Below, piece by piece: positions 8,201-14,380 of a stretch of DNA of 20,794 bases. Numbering within the stretch: the stretch's first letter is position 1; each line of letters opens with the position of its first letter. The notes below the pieces were generated by a model, which was not told the DNA's origin, ran no database searches, and saw nothing but the letters and a program-made list of their open reading frames with translations. The translations under genes were made by a program, and so were the position numbers. Source of the DNA: Hypsibius dujardini (taxonomy: Eukaryota; Tardigrada; Eutardigrada; Parachela; Hypsibiidae); NCBI GenBank assembly GCA_001579985.1, contig LRSR01001810.1, forward strand, positions 5,001-25,794, in the 5' to 3' direction.

Positions 8201-10504
8201 GGACGGACGGACGGACGGACGGACGGTGGGCAGGGTATGCCGACGGAAAACTGAGGAACCCTCATATCTCACAACATGCGCCGAGCTTTCTTCAAGTTAG
8301 TCGTGCGTTCCACGATTAACTGCACCTCATTCCTGCCTGCCCCAAGGTCCCCGCCTTCTAACACAGTCGACGAAAGGGACCATGCCCCTCTTCCAACCGA
8401 AATTTTGCCACATATCTTAGACTAACCGGCAATATCCGGCGGTACTCCCGACGCTTTAGTGGTCTTCGGCACCGGCTCCGTCGTCGTCCTCATCGTGGTC
8501 GTTTGCACCGTCGTGGTGGTGACCGGAGACGGACTGGTCAGCTGCGAGTTGAGCTGCATCAACAGCGGCAGCAGCTTAATCTGGATGTCCGCCGCACTGA
8601 GATTCCCATCCGACAGGAAGGACAGATCAATCGGCGCCTTGGTCGTCGTCGTGGGCGTGGTCGTCGTGGTCGTGGGCGTGGTTGTGGACGTGGTTGCGCT
8701 GAGTTCCAGCAGTGCCTGCAGGAGTTTCTTCTGCATTTCCGCCTTGGAAATGGTTTGATCCTGCAGGAAGGAGAGGTCGACGCCGTGGTGCTCGTAGACA
8801 ATGACTTCCGGGGTTGTTGTTGCCGGCGGTGGAGGCGGAGCTGTGGGTGACGGACCGTCCGTCGGTGGGAGGGGCGTTTGGGTTGTTGATGTCGTCAAGG
8901 GGATGTGGTGGACGATTTCCGTTCGGGACGCGTCGAGATTGGAAATGACTCCTTGCGATTGCACCGGCCGACTGACTAAAAAACAAGAATTTTTAGTTGA
9001 AACCGACAGACAAGGAAGGACGCAGGAAACAAGGAAGGACTCAGGTCAAAACTGCCTTAGCAATCAGTCAACATCAACGATTGATTGATTGATTGATTAT
9101 AGCTGTTGAAATTATTTAATTCATCAATCAATCACTACTACAATTGATTGATTGATTGATGATAGCTGTTGATATTATTTAACTCATTATTCATCAATCA
9201 ATCAATCAATCAACATTGCATAGCAAAACGTTAATTAATTCAAACTGAAACATTTAACTTTATTGTCTATTCCGGTGTCAAGTTTTAAGTTAAATAAAAA
9301 AGTAATATTAATCACGTGCCTGAATTTAAATTAAATTAAAAATGTAATCCTCATCCGAAATTGGGTTTGATTAAATTAAATTAAATTGTCTTAAAATGCA
9401 ACAACTGTTTTTTTGCATTCTAAATCGGATCGTAACAGCTTCAGATCGGTAGGCGGGATAGACGCGCTCTCTGGCAGTCTCACCTCCTCCGATGACCGAA
9501 TGGGAGGGAACGCGGACCACTCCACCAAAGCGGCGGGACGTGTCGCCGTTCAGCTGGACGCGAATCACTCCGTCCGCGTTGTCTACCATAATTGTGTCGT
9601 CGGATGCCTCGCTCCCGGATTGTGAGACCGCTGTCTCCATTTTAGCCTTCGTCGTAGCCGGTTTCGGGGTGCTTGTCTGGGTCGTCGTAGCCGGTTTGAG
9701 GGTGCTTGTTTGGGTCGTAGCCGGTTTGAGGGTGCTTGTCTGGGTCGTCGTAGCCGGTTTGAGGGTGCTTGTCTGGGTCGTAGCCGGTTTCAAGGTGCTT
9801 GTCTGGGTCGTCGTAGCTGGTTTCAGGGTGCTTGTCTGGGTCGTCGTTGTAGTGGAAGTGGGAGTGGTTTCCACGGTTGTTGGGGGCGTGGTCGAAGTAG
9901 TCGTCGACGATTGACTCGTGGTACCACTCGACGGGGTTGACTCTCCTATATATATATTTATATATATATATTATTATTGTAAGTAATGGTAATTGGGTTT
10001 TGAAAGAAGGAAATATTAGTTGGGAATCATTATGTTCTCACGGGAATAAATTCCGTCGATGAGGGCGGACCCTGCGAGGAAGCCTTCCAACGGGATGAGC
10101 GACACCTTGCTAGACTCGTGATTGACCGCTGAAGCATGTGTTGTCGGGAGCTCTTTTGACGGAGCAGAAGACGCAACAATTTCCTTTGAGGTTGACAGAC
10201 TTTGCATCACGACTTTTGGGACGATTGTTGCCGATGTCTGAGGAAGTGTTGCTTGAGTTGATGGCGGAGCTGCTGAAGATGAGACCGTCGAGTCGTTTGC
10301 GTTCTTTTTCCAGTACGGAATTTTCTCGGTACTTCCCGCGGACGGTGTGACGTCATAGGTTTTTGAGGTGGTCGGACGGTCGGTTTGGAGCTTCCGTTTG
10401 ACCGGGCGAACGATATTCAGCACGCTGTCCAGTTGGGTGTCTGCAACCACAGAAATGGTACTCACAAGGAAAGCCCATGCAAAGATGCGCTCAGAAGTGT
10501 TCAT
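1195..10504 (-). CDS. Gene B: secreted mucin-like protein with five C-terminal EGF/EB-like modules (13 exons, 1251 aa)
   Basis: Not recognised as a named gene. Exons in transcript order: 10504-10042, 9945-9484, 8975-8427, 7166-6957, 6816-6580, 6241-5801, 5647-5414, 5227-4769, 4695-4579, 3459-3319, 3251-3117, 1960-1802, 1343-1195 (TAA). The total is 3756 nt, a multiple of 3, and all 12 introns are phase 1. Residues 1-21 are a signal peptide (MNTSERIFAWAFLVSTISVV, then A). Residues 155-253 are Thr-rich with six QTSTLKPATT repeats; 309-491 hold two DLSFL motifs in Thr/Pro linkers; 492-787 are K/T/G-rich with a Met-Asn-Gly run (732-750); 788-1018 are Pro/Gln-rich. Residues 1019-1251 are five six-cysteine modules, one per exon. 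There is no transmembrane segment, so it is likely an extracellular matrix, mucin or cuticle component (inference). The weakest splice sites are the GTTAGT donor of exon 3, the AAG acceptors of exons 5 and 7, and the GTCAGT donor of exon 11. An alternative start is discussed under findings. No canonical AATAAA follows the stop. Confidence 0.72.
1344..1801. other. Gene B intron 12, AT-rich
   Basis: About 460 nt dominated by TAAATTAGTAA/ATAAATAA words. Two near copies of a segment containing TAAAATATTGGAATTG lie at about 1410 and 1618, a local duplication. I see no coding content. Confidence 0.6.
1802..1960 (-). other. Gene B exon 12: fourth EGF/EB-like module
   Basis: Residues 1150-1202. Cysteines are C-x6-C-x8-C-x5-C-x-C-x18-C with CGCEEGYIPD in the CxC-xxGY position. 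Acceptor CACGACACAG and donor ATTG|GTATTT, phase 1 to phase 1. Confidence 0.8.
2113..2195. repeat. Diverged copy of a foldback-element end
   Basis: From GAATTCAGAA onward this stretch tracks the left arm of the element at 19827-20386, including AAATATTTTTTTCAT and AATAAAAATTCATTTCG, with substitutions and small indels. No matching opposite end is visible, so it looks like a solo or decayed end inside gene B intron 11. Confidence 0.55.
2246..2596. mobile_element. Foldback (MITE-like) element, about 350 bp
   Basis: Long imperfect inverted repeat. The left arm GGAAGATTCC...TTTTTAGAACTAA (2246-2300) pairs with TTAGTTCTAAAAA...GATCTTCC (2550-2596). The inner arms pair as ATTCCAAATTTAATTTCGAGTCG (about 2331-2352) with GTCGACAGGAAATTAAATTTG (about 2497-2517), and GGGGGCGGAG with CTCCGCCC near the middle. 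There is no coding capacity. It sits in gene B intron 11. The target-site duplication is not clear. Confidence 0.7.
2600..3080. repeat. AT-rich TTTAAATA/TATTTTATTTAAA repeats in gene B intron 11
   Basis: Interspersed short words based on TATTTTATTTAAA and its complement, able to fold locally. A 180-nt GC-richer island at about 2815-2960 shows no open frame or splice context I can support. Confidence 0.6.
3117..3251 (-). other. Gene B exon 11: third EGF/EB-like module
   Basis: Residues 1105-1149. Cysteines are C-x3-C-x6-C-x6-C-x-C-x16-C with CRCPTGYAWF. The acceptor is excellent (TTTTTTTCAG); the donor CGAG|GTCAGT is weaker but keeps phase 1. Confidence 0.8.
3319..3459 (-). other. Gene B exon 10: second EGF/EB-like module
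   Basis: Residues 1058-1104. Cysteines are C-x5-C-x9-C-x8-C-x-C-x11-C with CTCSNGYLPD. Acceptor GACACTTTCAG, donor CGTC|GTACGT. Intron 10, which follows, is only 67 nt. Confidence 0.82.
3819..3945. repeat. Internal inverted repeat of the 759-bp element
   Basis: CGCGTTAGACAGGGACAG at 3819-3836 is exactly complementary to 3928-3945, and a further TGGAACGT pair lies inside. A direct copy of GTACGCACATTCGC flanks both arms (about 3809 and 3956). Confidence 0.85.
4220..4383. repeat. 41-bp minisatellite, four copies
   Basis: Exactly contiguous 41-bp units start at 4220, 4261, 4302 and 4343, beginning CGGATTGGTGGGCAA. Units alternate CAACC and CAAAC at the same site, so the true period is 82 bp. 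The fourth unit has two more changes near its end (GCTT, CAGCTG). Confidence 0.95.
4579..4695 (-). other. Gene B exon 9: first EGF/EB-like module
   Basis: Residues 1019-1057. Cysteines are C-x3-C-x8-C-x6-C-x-C-x13-C with CMCRPGYHSS. Acceptor TTTTGTCGTAG, donor ACCA|GTAAGT. It marks the switch from the Pro-rich body to the cysteine-rich tail. Confidence 0.82.
4769..5227 (-). other. Gene B exon 8: Pro/Gln-rich exon with an amphipathic start
   Basis: Residues 866-1018. It opens with VTKEQMAILQPILTQMKLNM, which resembles the DLSFL-associated helices of exon 3. Proline- and glutamine-rich sequence and a Thr run follow. Acceptor CTCCTTACAG, donor CACG|GTAGGC. Confidence 0.78.
5253..5399. repeat. 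(CAGA)n / ATAAACAGACAG microsatellite in gene B intron 7
   Basis: Compound CAGA tract with interspersed AGATAAACAG units. It fills most of the 186-nt intron 7. The transcript strand reads CUGU/UCUG. Confidence 0.95.
5414..5647 (-). other. Gene B exon 7: polyproline/Gln exon
   Basis: Residues 788-865, PPP/PQQ-rich, ending in a less biased segment (SLSPEVWDLINRMQKPGYYN). Acceptor TTTGTTGAAG is unusual (AAG); donor AATG|GTAACA. Phase 1 on both sides. Confidence 0.72.
5801..6241 (-). other. Gene B exon 6: Gly/Gln/Met-Asn-Gly repeat exon
   Basis: Residues 641-787. A Gly-rich start (LGGIFGTLLGGG) is followed by a segment with KIDWSDPRTQAH and then five MNG triplets plus one MKG (732-750), encoded by a 9-nt repeat. 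The end is Asn/Gln-rich. Acceptor GACGTCGTAG, donor AAAG|GTACGC. Confidence 0.75.
6242..6579. other. Gene B intron 5
   Basis: AT-rich, with a long run of TTTTTATTTTT words on the + strand at about 6440-6540. I see nothing else in it. Confidence 0.6.
6580..6816 (-). other. Gene B exon 5: Thr/Arg/Lys-rich exon
   Basis: Residues 562-640. It starts with LWSGLGTLTP, which recalls the HWSG motif of gene D, then a basic Thr-rich stretch and SGLPIPSFSDVFA. Donor GCAG|GTACTT is good. Acceptor TTCGTATCAAG is weak but gives the right phase and extends the frame to its limit. Confidence 0.7.
6957..7166 (-). other. Gene B exon 4
   Basis: Residues 492-561. It opens with a Gln/Ala helix-like segment (ALAQLRQLQAAEKKATQ), then Thr/Pro-rich sequence and a basic tail. 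Acceptor TTGTTCCACAG, donor AGCG|GTAATT, phase 1 to phase 1. Confidence 0.75.
7655..7896. repeat. GGAC/CAGACGGAC compound array
   Basis: GGACGGACAGAC words with several copies of a longer unit containing ATATCCACACG or ACATCCAAACGGACGGGC about every 55 bp (near 7718, 7763, 7807, 7851). This is a higher-order tandem repeat. Confidence 0.9.
8087..8226. repeat. (GGAC)n microsatellite
   Basis: Becomes pure from about 8165, with some 15 uninterrupted GGAC units to 8226. The left part alternates GGACAGAC and GAACGGAC. Confidence 0.95.
8427..8975 (-). other. Gene B exon 3: duplicated DLSFL motif in Thr/Pro linkers
   Basis: Residues 309-491. Two copies of D-L-S-F-L-x-D-x-x-[IL]-S-x-A-[ED]-[MI]-Q-x-K-L-L-x-x-L start at residues 375 and 425, separated by a poly-Thr linker. 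Acceptor TTGTTTTTTAG is strong. Donor GCCG|GTTAGT immediately makes an in-frame TAG (8422-8424) if unspliced, so this could be a terminal exon; no AATAAA follows nearby. Confidence 0.75.
9083..9213. repeat. (ATTG)n / (CAAT)n inverted tracts in gene B intron 2
   Basis: Two copies of a unit, (ATTG)n followed by ATAGCTGTTGA-ATTATTTAA and then (TCAA)n, start near 9083 and 9144. The opposed tracts can form hairpins. Confidence 0.85.
9484..9945 (-). other. Gene B exon 2: QTSTLKPATT mucin repeats
   Basis: Residues 155-308. Six near-identical QTSTLKPATT(T) units (191-253) alternate 11 and 10 residues, a 63-nt dimeric minisatellite. A non-repetitive segment with DNADGVIRVQLNGDTSRRFG follows. Dense Thr/Pro suggests O-glycosylation. 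The acceptor AG is the end of a (TA)n tract; the donor is GGAG|GTGAGA. Confidence 0.78.
9948..9973. repeat. (TA)n microsatellite at the exon 2 acceptor
   Basis: TATATATATATTTATATATATATATT occupies the place of the polypyrimidine tract of gene B intron 1, directly before the acceptor AG. Confidence 0.9.
10042..10504 (-). other. Gene B exon 1: signal peptide and Ser/Thr/Pro-rich N-terminus
   Basis: Residues 1-154. ATG at 10504 is followed by a hydrophobic core (FAWAFLVSTISVVA) and then a basic and Ser/Thr/Pro-rich stretch. NDST at residue 70 is a possible N-glycosylation site. Donor TTCCC|GTGAGA. An acceptor-like GGTTGCAG at 10441-10448 lies inside the signal-peptide coding region. Confidence 0.7.
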
Positions 10505-10894
10505 TTTTATGAATTTTTGATGAAAATTGATAGATAAGACGTTGCTCTGTTTATTAATACCAAATCTGAATGCGGGAAATCTGAATTGACCAAGTAAAAT
10601 GCCGACATCTTTAACTCCTCACCGGAAAATTGTTTTGTCGCTGGTTTGAACAGTTGATTTACCGATTACTACTCACAATACCAGCGTAACGGGCAGTCAG
10701 GTATTGATTGATTAATTGTATGGTCAGAAACGCAAAAGAATGTAGAAATCAAAAGATAATAAAAAATTTCAGAACACAAAGTCAACCGACAATTTCACAA
10801 TAATAACCCGGATATAAGCAAGAAAAGCAGAGAATTTTCTTACACCAACTACACCGCACAAAATGACGCTTAGCACAGTTTTCGCTCGATAAGC
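10505..10894. other. Upstream region of gene B
   Basis: Intergenic under the preferred model. AT-rich, with no obvious TATA box at a standard distance and no acceptor just before the ATG. One short ATTGATTGATTAATTG tract lies near 10703. Confidence 0.45.
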
Positions 10895-12023
10895 CAAGCG
10901 CGAATCCGCTTTGGCGAAGCAAATTCTACCGGAGTTTCGAAACGGTCAGCTGTCTGTCAGCCGGTCAGTTTGCAATATTCATCAAGACAAATTGTGGAAG
11001 CATTGAAGGTCAGGAATATCTTTGCTTCTCAGAGAACAGTATCTAATTTCATCAGAAAAATACCAACAAGGAAGCCGGAAGTGATACTGCGTCGTCGTCG
11101 GTAAAACGTCGTGGCTCCCCGAAACTGCGAACTCTTGGGCTGGTGGATGCCATTGAAAAGGACCTCTCAGAAACGAATCCGCTGACCCGTTCTGCGTTAT
11201 CTTTGAAGTGCAGTGTGTCGGCTACAACTGGTGTTTGCGTGGTCAGCCAGGATTTGGAGGGAAAGGTGCGGGAAAAAGTGCCGCGTTCATGCCCTATCGA
11301 ACAAGCAGGCTAAAGGATGGCTAAAGCGAGTGACGAGGTTCCTGCGCTACATCAACGGCCGTAAGTGGAAGAATGTTATCACCATCGATGAGGCCTGGGT
11401 GTATCTGACTGACGTTAAGGGGATCCGGAAGACTTACTATGAGTTTCGGTGAGAACGGATTCCGGAAAGTTAGACCAAATTCTGGAAGGAATCTCACTCC
11501 AAGGGCATCATGTTTGTGGCCGGCGTTTGCTCCCGTGGAAAACACAACCCGCTTCGTCAAATCCGGAGCGAAAATCAACAGTGAGTACCACATCTAACGT
11601 GTTTTGAAGCCGCTTTGTAAGAACGACATTCGGAAACTATTTCCGGGAGACCTTATCAACAACGTCATCTTCCAACATGAGTGCTCCAGGGCACTTTTCC
11701 GGAATCCAGTTCATTCCGAAAGAGCACTAAATGGAAAATAGCCCTGACCTGGCCCCAATGGATTTTTTTGTGATTGTATATTTAAGTGGAAATTGTTTGA
11801 TCACGCTTCCACTACAGTGACAGGTTTGAAACGGTTACGCGAAAGGTGTGGTCAAATTTGGACCGAAGCAAAACTAATGCTTTGCAATCTTGGTTGAAAC
11901 GTTTTAAACTCGTGATAGAGGCAGGGATTTCAAATTGAGCATGTTTTGAAAAATTTGAAGTGAGATTGTGTACGTGGGAATTAAATAAAAACTGAGTACC
12001 TATCAAGTGGTTTACCCTCTGTA
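10895..12023 (+). mobile_element. Decayed Tc1/mariner-type transposon
   Basis: Fragments of a DDE transposase on the + strand, in shifting frames. A helix-turn-helix-like segment (RQIVEALKVRNIFASQRTVS, about 10985-11045) comes first. The first catalytic Asp is in ITIDEAWVYLTD (11378-11413) and the last in SPDLAPMDFF (about 11739-11768). The middle Asp region (about 11675) is broken by a small deletion, and several stop codons and frameshifts interrupt the rest. The 3' end is TTTACCCTCTG followed by TA (12022-12023), consistent with a terminal repeat and TA target. I cannot find the matching 5' end, so it is truncated or too decayed. It lies between genes C and B, antisense to both. Confidence 0.75.
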
Positions 12024-12194
12024 CTCAATTTCCTACCGTGTCTATTAATTGTCAAAGTATGAAAAATCAGAAGTCTCGTGTCAGTTCTAAAAACCATGGT
12101 GAAAACTAAAATGAGTAAAGTAATCAGTTTTTTTAATCAACAAAAAATTAGTTACTAAGGATTTCTAGTTAAGTTGCTTGTAATAACTAAAAAC

Positions 12195-12200
12195 TTTATT
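12195..12200 (-). terminator. Polyadenylation signal, gene C
   Basis: AATAAA on the - strand, 20 nt after the gene C stop codon (12221-12223), inside AT-rich sequence. This is a main reason for ending gene C here and not splicing it to the exons of gene B. Confidence 0.55.
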
Positions 12201-12220
12201 CTGGTTTTAATTCAAATTAG

Positions 12221-14380
12221 TTAACTAATTTTCTTTTTTTTTTTCGTTTTTCGGAGTTCAGTTTTTGTATGTGACGTACCACGATCGTCGGTCGCAAATT
12301 TTGTCCCGGAAATTGCGTTGCTGGAGGTGACTTTATTGGCGTCCGCGGTGGAGCCATCCGGTAAGGTGACCAGCTTCCCACCGATCACTTTGATTTGGCT
12401 AGTCGAACTAACGTTCGGGACCATATGCTGAGCATTGATCATATATGCTGCAAAATAGGCGAATCCAAAATAAAATTACCCGATTAATAAGTGCAGGAAA
12501 TCCGCTGTGAAAATTACGCTGAGGCTTTGGTATAGATGCCTGCGTGGAAGTTGACACCGCGATGGAATCGGTCTTCGCCGGGGCGGAATTGTTCAGTGCC
12601 CTGATCATCCGCCTGGCAATGTATCCGACCTGGTCTGTATCCGCATTTCCGTCTACAAATTCTGGTATTATACCATCAAATCAGACACACACACACATAG
12701 ACACACAGACACACACAGACACACACACATACAGACACACAGACACACAGACACACAGACACACAAACACACAGACACACAGACACACAGACACACACAA
12801 GCACACACATAGGCAGGCAGACACGCAGGCAGGCAGACAGACAGACAGACAGACAGACAGAGAGACAGAGAGACAGACAGGCAGGCAGACAGACATGTCA
12901 ATTAAAGTAGTAACATACCGTTGAAGGAGTCCTTGTCGACCGCTTGTTCCAATACTGGACTAGCAGATTTGGGTTGGGACTCGCTCGGTGTTATGTCGTA
13001 ATTGGGGTACTTCACTAATGGTCCGTCTGCCCAAATATTCTTATCACCCCAGTCGGCCAGGGCGGTTTGTCTGACTTGCCGAATCTTCTCCACGCAACGT
13101 CCATCGGAGTTCTCAGATGACCCGCTTTTACATTGGCATGTGCCTCGAGGTGGTCGAGTGTCATTTTTGAAGTCGCATCTCGTGTTTGGATCGACAAATT
13201 TGCAGTGCTCTTTCAGGAAACAAACCGCTCCGATCGTCTCTAAAACATGGATGGATATTCACCTAGATGTATCAGAGGGTTGACTGCTGTGGTGGGAAAG
13301 GGCTTTACTGGTGCAAGCTGCGGGAAACGCCAAACGGTTCTGAGTGTATCCATTGGCAGCATCACAGGCACAGATAAAGAGATCACTGGAGTTGAAGAAC
13401 TTTCGGCATTTCGAACCGATATGTAGGTTATTGCACGTATCGTTTAACGGGTCACAAATGTATTCAAAGATGACGTCTGGAAGTAAAACGATATTCCAAA
13501 GTCGTTTGCAGAAACTGAGGCAGACACCGAAACAGACACAGACACAGACACAAACACAAACACAGACACAGACACAAACACAGACACAGACACAGACACA
13601 GACACAGACACAGACACAGACACAGACACAGACACAGACAAAGAGGCACAGGCACAGACAGAGGCACAGACAGAGGCACAGACATAGACACAGACAAGAC
13701 TTACTGCGGCATTTCGGACAATCTCCGTCTGCAGTATTCCTGCTGTCCTTGGCCAGGACCTGCCCATGTGGACATGGAAGTTCTGAAGGCGTTAAGAACC
13801 CTATTTATCCTTTGCCAATTTTAGCCGACTTCATTCGGGTCAACACATACGTACCTAAGCAACAAAGACTGGAATTTGCGCTATCCCATGCGAACCGTCC
13901 CCTTTCACAAGTCTCGTTCCTGTCCCGCACGACGCCGACCGGTTGCGCTACAGGCGCAAACCACAAATGCTCGTCGTTCTTCACCGGCTTCTTCGATTGA
14001 CAAGAAACGCCCAGAGCGATCTGGAGAAACGACGGAAATCCACAGATCGTGTCATTGCTCAGCACCTTCGCTGTCTGATTTCCGTGGAATAGATCCTCCG
14101 AAGAGGCAAACTCCTACACAAAAAAATCGGTAATTAAATAAATATTTTTTTTAACATTTTAAGCGTTGAAACTTTTATACACAGAAAAATCAGGATAAAA
14201 TGCCATTAAACAGAATAAATAAATGTAAACGAAGAATTAATTTTATATTAAGCAATTGCGATAAATAAATTCTACATAAATACGTCATAATTGTTTTCTG
14301 GAAATAAAATTATAAAACCGCTTTAGTCTTACCGGAAAACAAAATAATCCAATGAAATAAATGATCCAAGAGTGCCACAT
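12221..14380 (-). CDS. Gene C: secreted cysteine-rich protein with two EGF/EB-like modules (7 exons, 411 aa)
   Basis: Not recognised as a named gene. Exons in transcript order: 14380-14333, 14113-13855, 13782-13705, 13476-13309, 13239-12919, 12652-12518, 12447-12221 (TAA). The total is 1236 nt, a multiple of 3; intron 1 is phase 0 and the other five are phase 1. Exon 1 encodes [16 protein letters not shown], a signal peptide. Residues 17-128 form a cysteine-rich region with a CC pair, CPHG and CPKC. Residues 129-184 and 185-235 are two six-cysteine modules with CxC, like those at the C-terminus of gene B. The rest is hydrophilic and Ser/Thr/Asn-rich, ending in a Lys run. Several NxS/T sites (NQT, NDT, NET, NSS) suggest N-glycosylation. 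All donors are good (GTAAG, GTACG, GTATG, GTAAA, GTAAT). The last exon could instead splice at GTACGT (exon end 12280); see findings. It is probably extracellular and structural (inference). Confidence 0.75.
12683..12896. repeat. (CACAGA/CACACAGA)n then (CAGA)n microsatellite in gene C intron 5
   Basis: Compound array grading from ACACACAGAC words to pure CAGA and CAGGCAGA. It fills most of the 266-nt intron. Confidence 0.95.
12919..13239 (-). other. Gene C exon 5: second six-cysteine module plus linker
   Basis: Residues 185-291. Cysteines are C-x5-C-x8-C-x12-C-x-C-x11-C (start [12 protein letters not shown]), then a hydrophilic linker with [15 protein letters not shown]. Acceptor CATGTTTTAG, donor AACG|GTATGT. 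Confidence 0.8.
13309..13476 (-). other. Gene C exon 4: first six-cysteine module
   Basis: Residues 129-184. Cysteines are C-x6-C-x8-C-x11-C-x-C-x16-C, with [10 protein letters not shown] near the CxC. Acceptor TTTACTTCCAG, donor ACCA|GTAAAG, the same A|GTAA boundary type as gene B exon 9. Confidence 0.8.
13524..13696. repeat. (CAGACA)n microsatellite in gene C intron 3
   Basis: Nearly pure hexamer array with some CAAACA and GAGGCACAGACA variants. It lies immediately downstream of the exon 3 donor in transcript orientation. Confidence 0.95.
13705..14113 (-). other. Gene C exons 2-3: N-terminal cysteine-rich region
   Basis: Exon 2 (14113-13855) and exon 3 (13782-13705) together encode residues 17-128, with cysteines in ICGFP, VSCQ, ETCERG, SLCCL, LPCPHG, DCPKC. 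The pattern differs from the six-cysteine modules and I cannot assign it to a family with confidence. Confidence 0.72.

Larger units (their letters stand above)
7167..8426. other. Gene B intron 3 with GGAC/CAGACGGAC repeats
   Basis: 1260 nt. Apart from two large tetranucleotide-type arrays it holds GGTCGGACGGTT-like degenerate versions of the same words (7320-7600). The open frames here (long Ser/Val/Cys/Pro or Arg/Thr/Asp strings) come from the repeats. Confidence 0.7.

Noticed and set aside
7570-8270. Long Ser/Val/Arg/Pro/Cys frames on the - strand and Arg/Thr/Asp frame on the + strand
   Set aside because: Generated by GGAC/CAGACGGAC repeats in an intron; several frames are open at once, as expected for a repeat whose period is not a multiple of three.
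10441-10465. A 25-nt GTGAGT...GCAG segment in gene B exon 1 as an intron
   Set aside because: Far shorter than any other intron here (67 nt minimum), and removing it breaks the frame. I treat it as signal-peptide coding, with the acceptor-like end noted as an alternative.
13002-14133. + strand frames opposite gene C, including 13344-14000
   Set aside because: They lack matching splice sites and cross a CAGACA array; the - strand exons explain the coding signal with cysteine modules and consistent phase.
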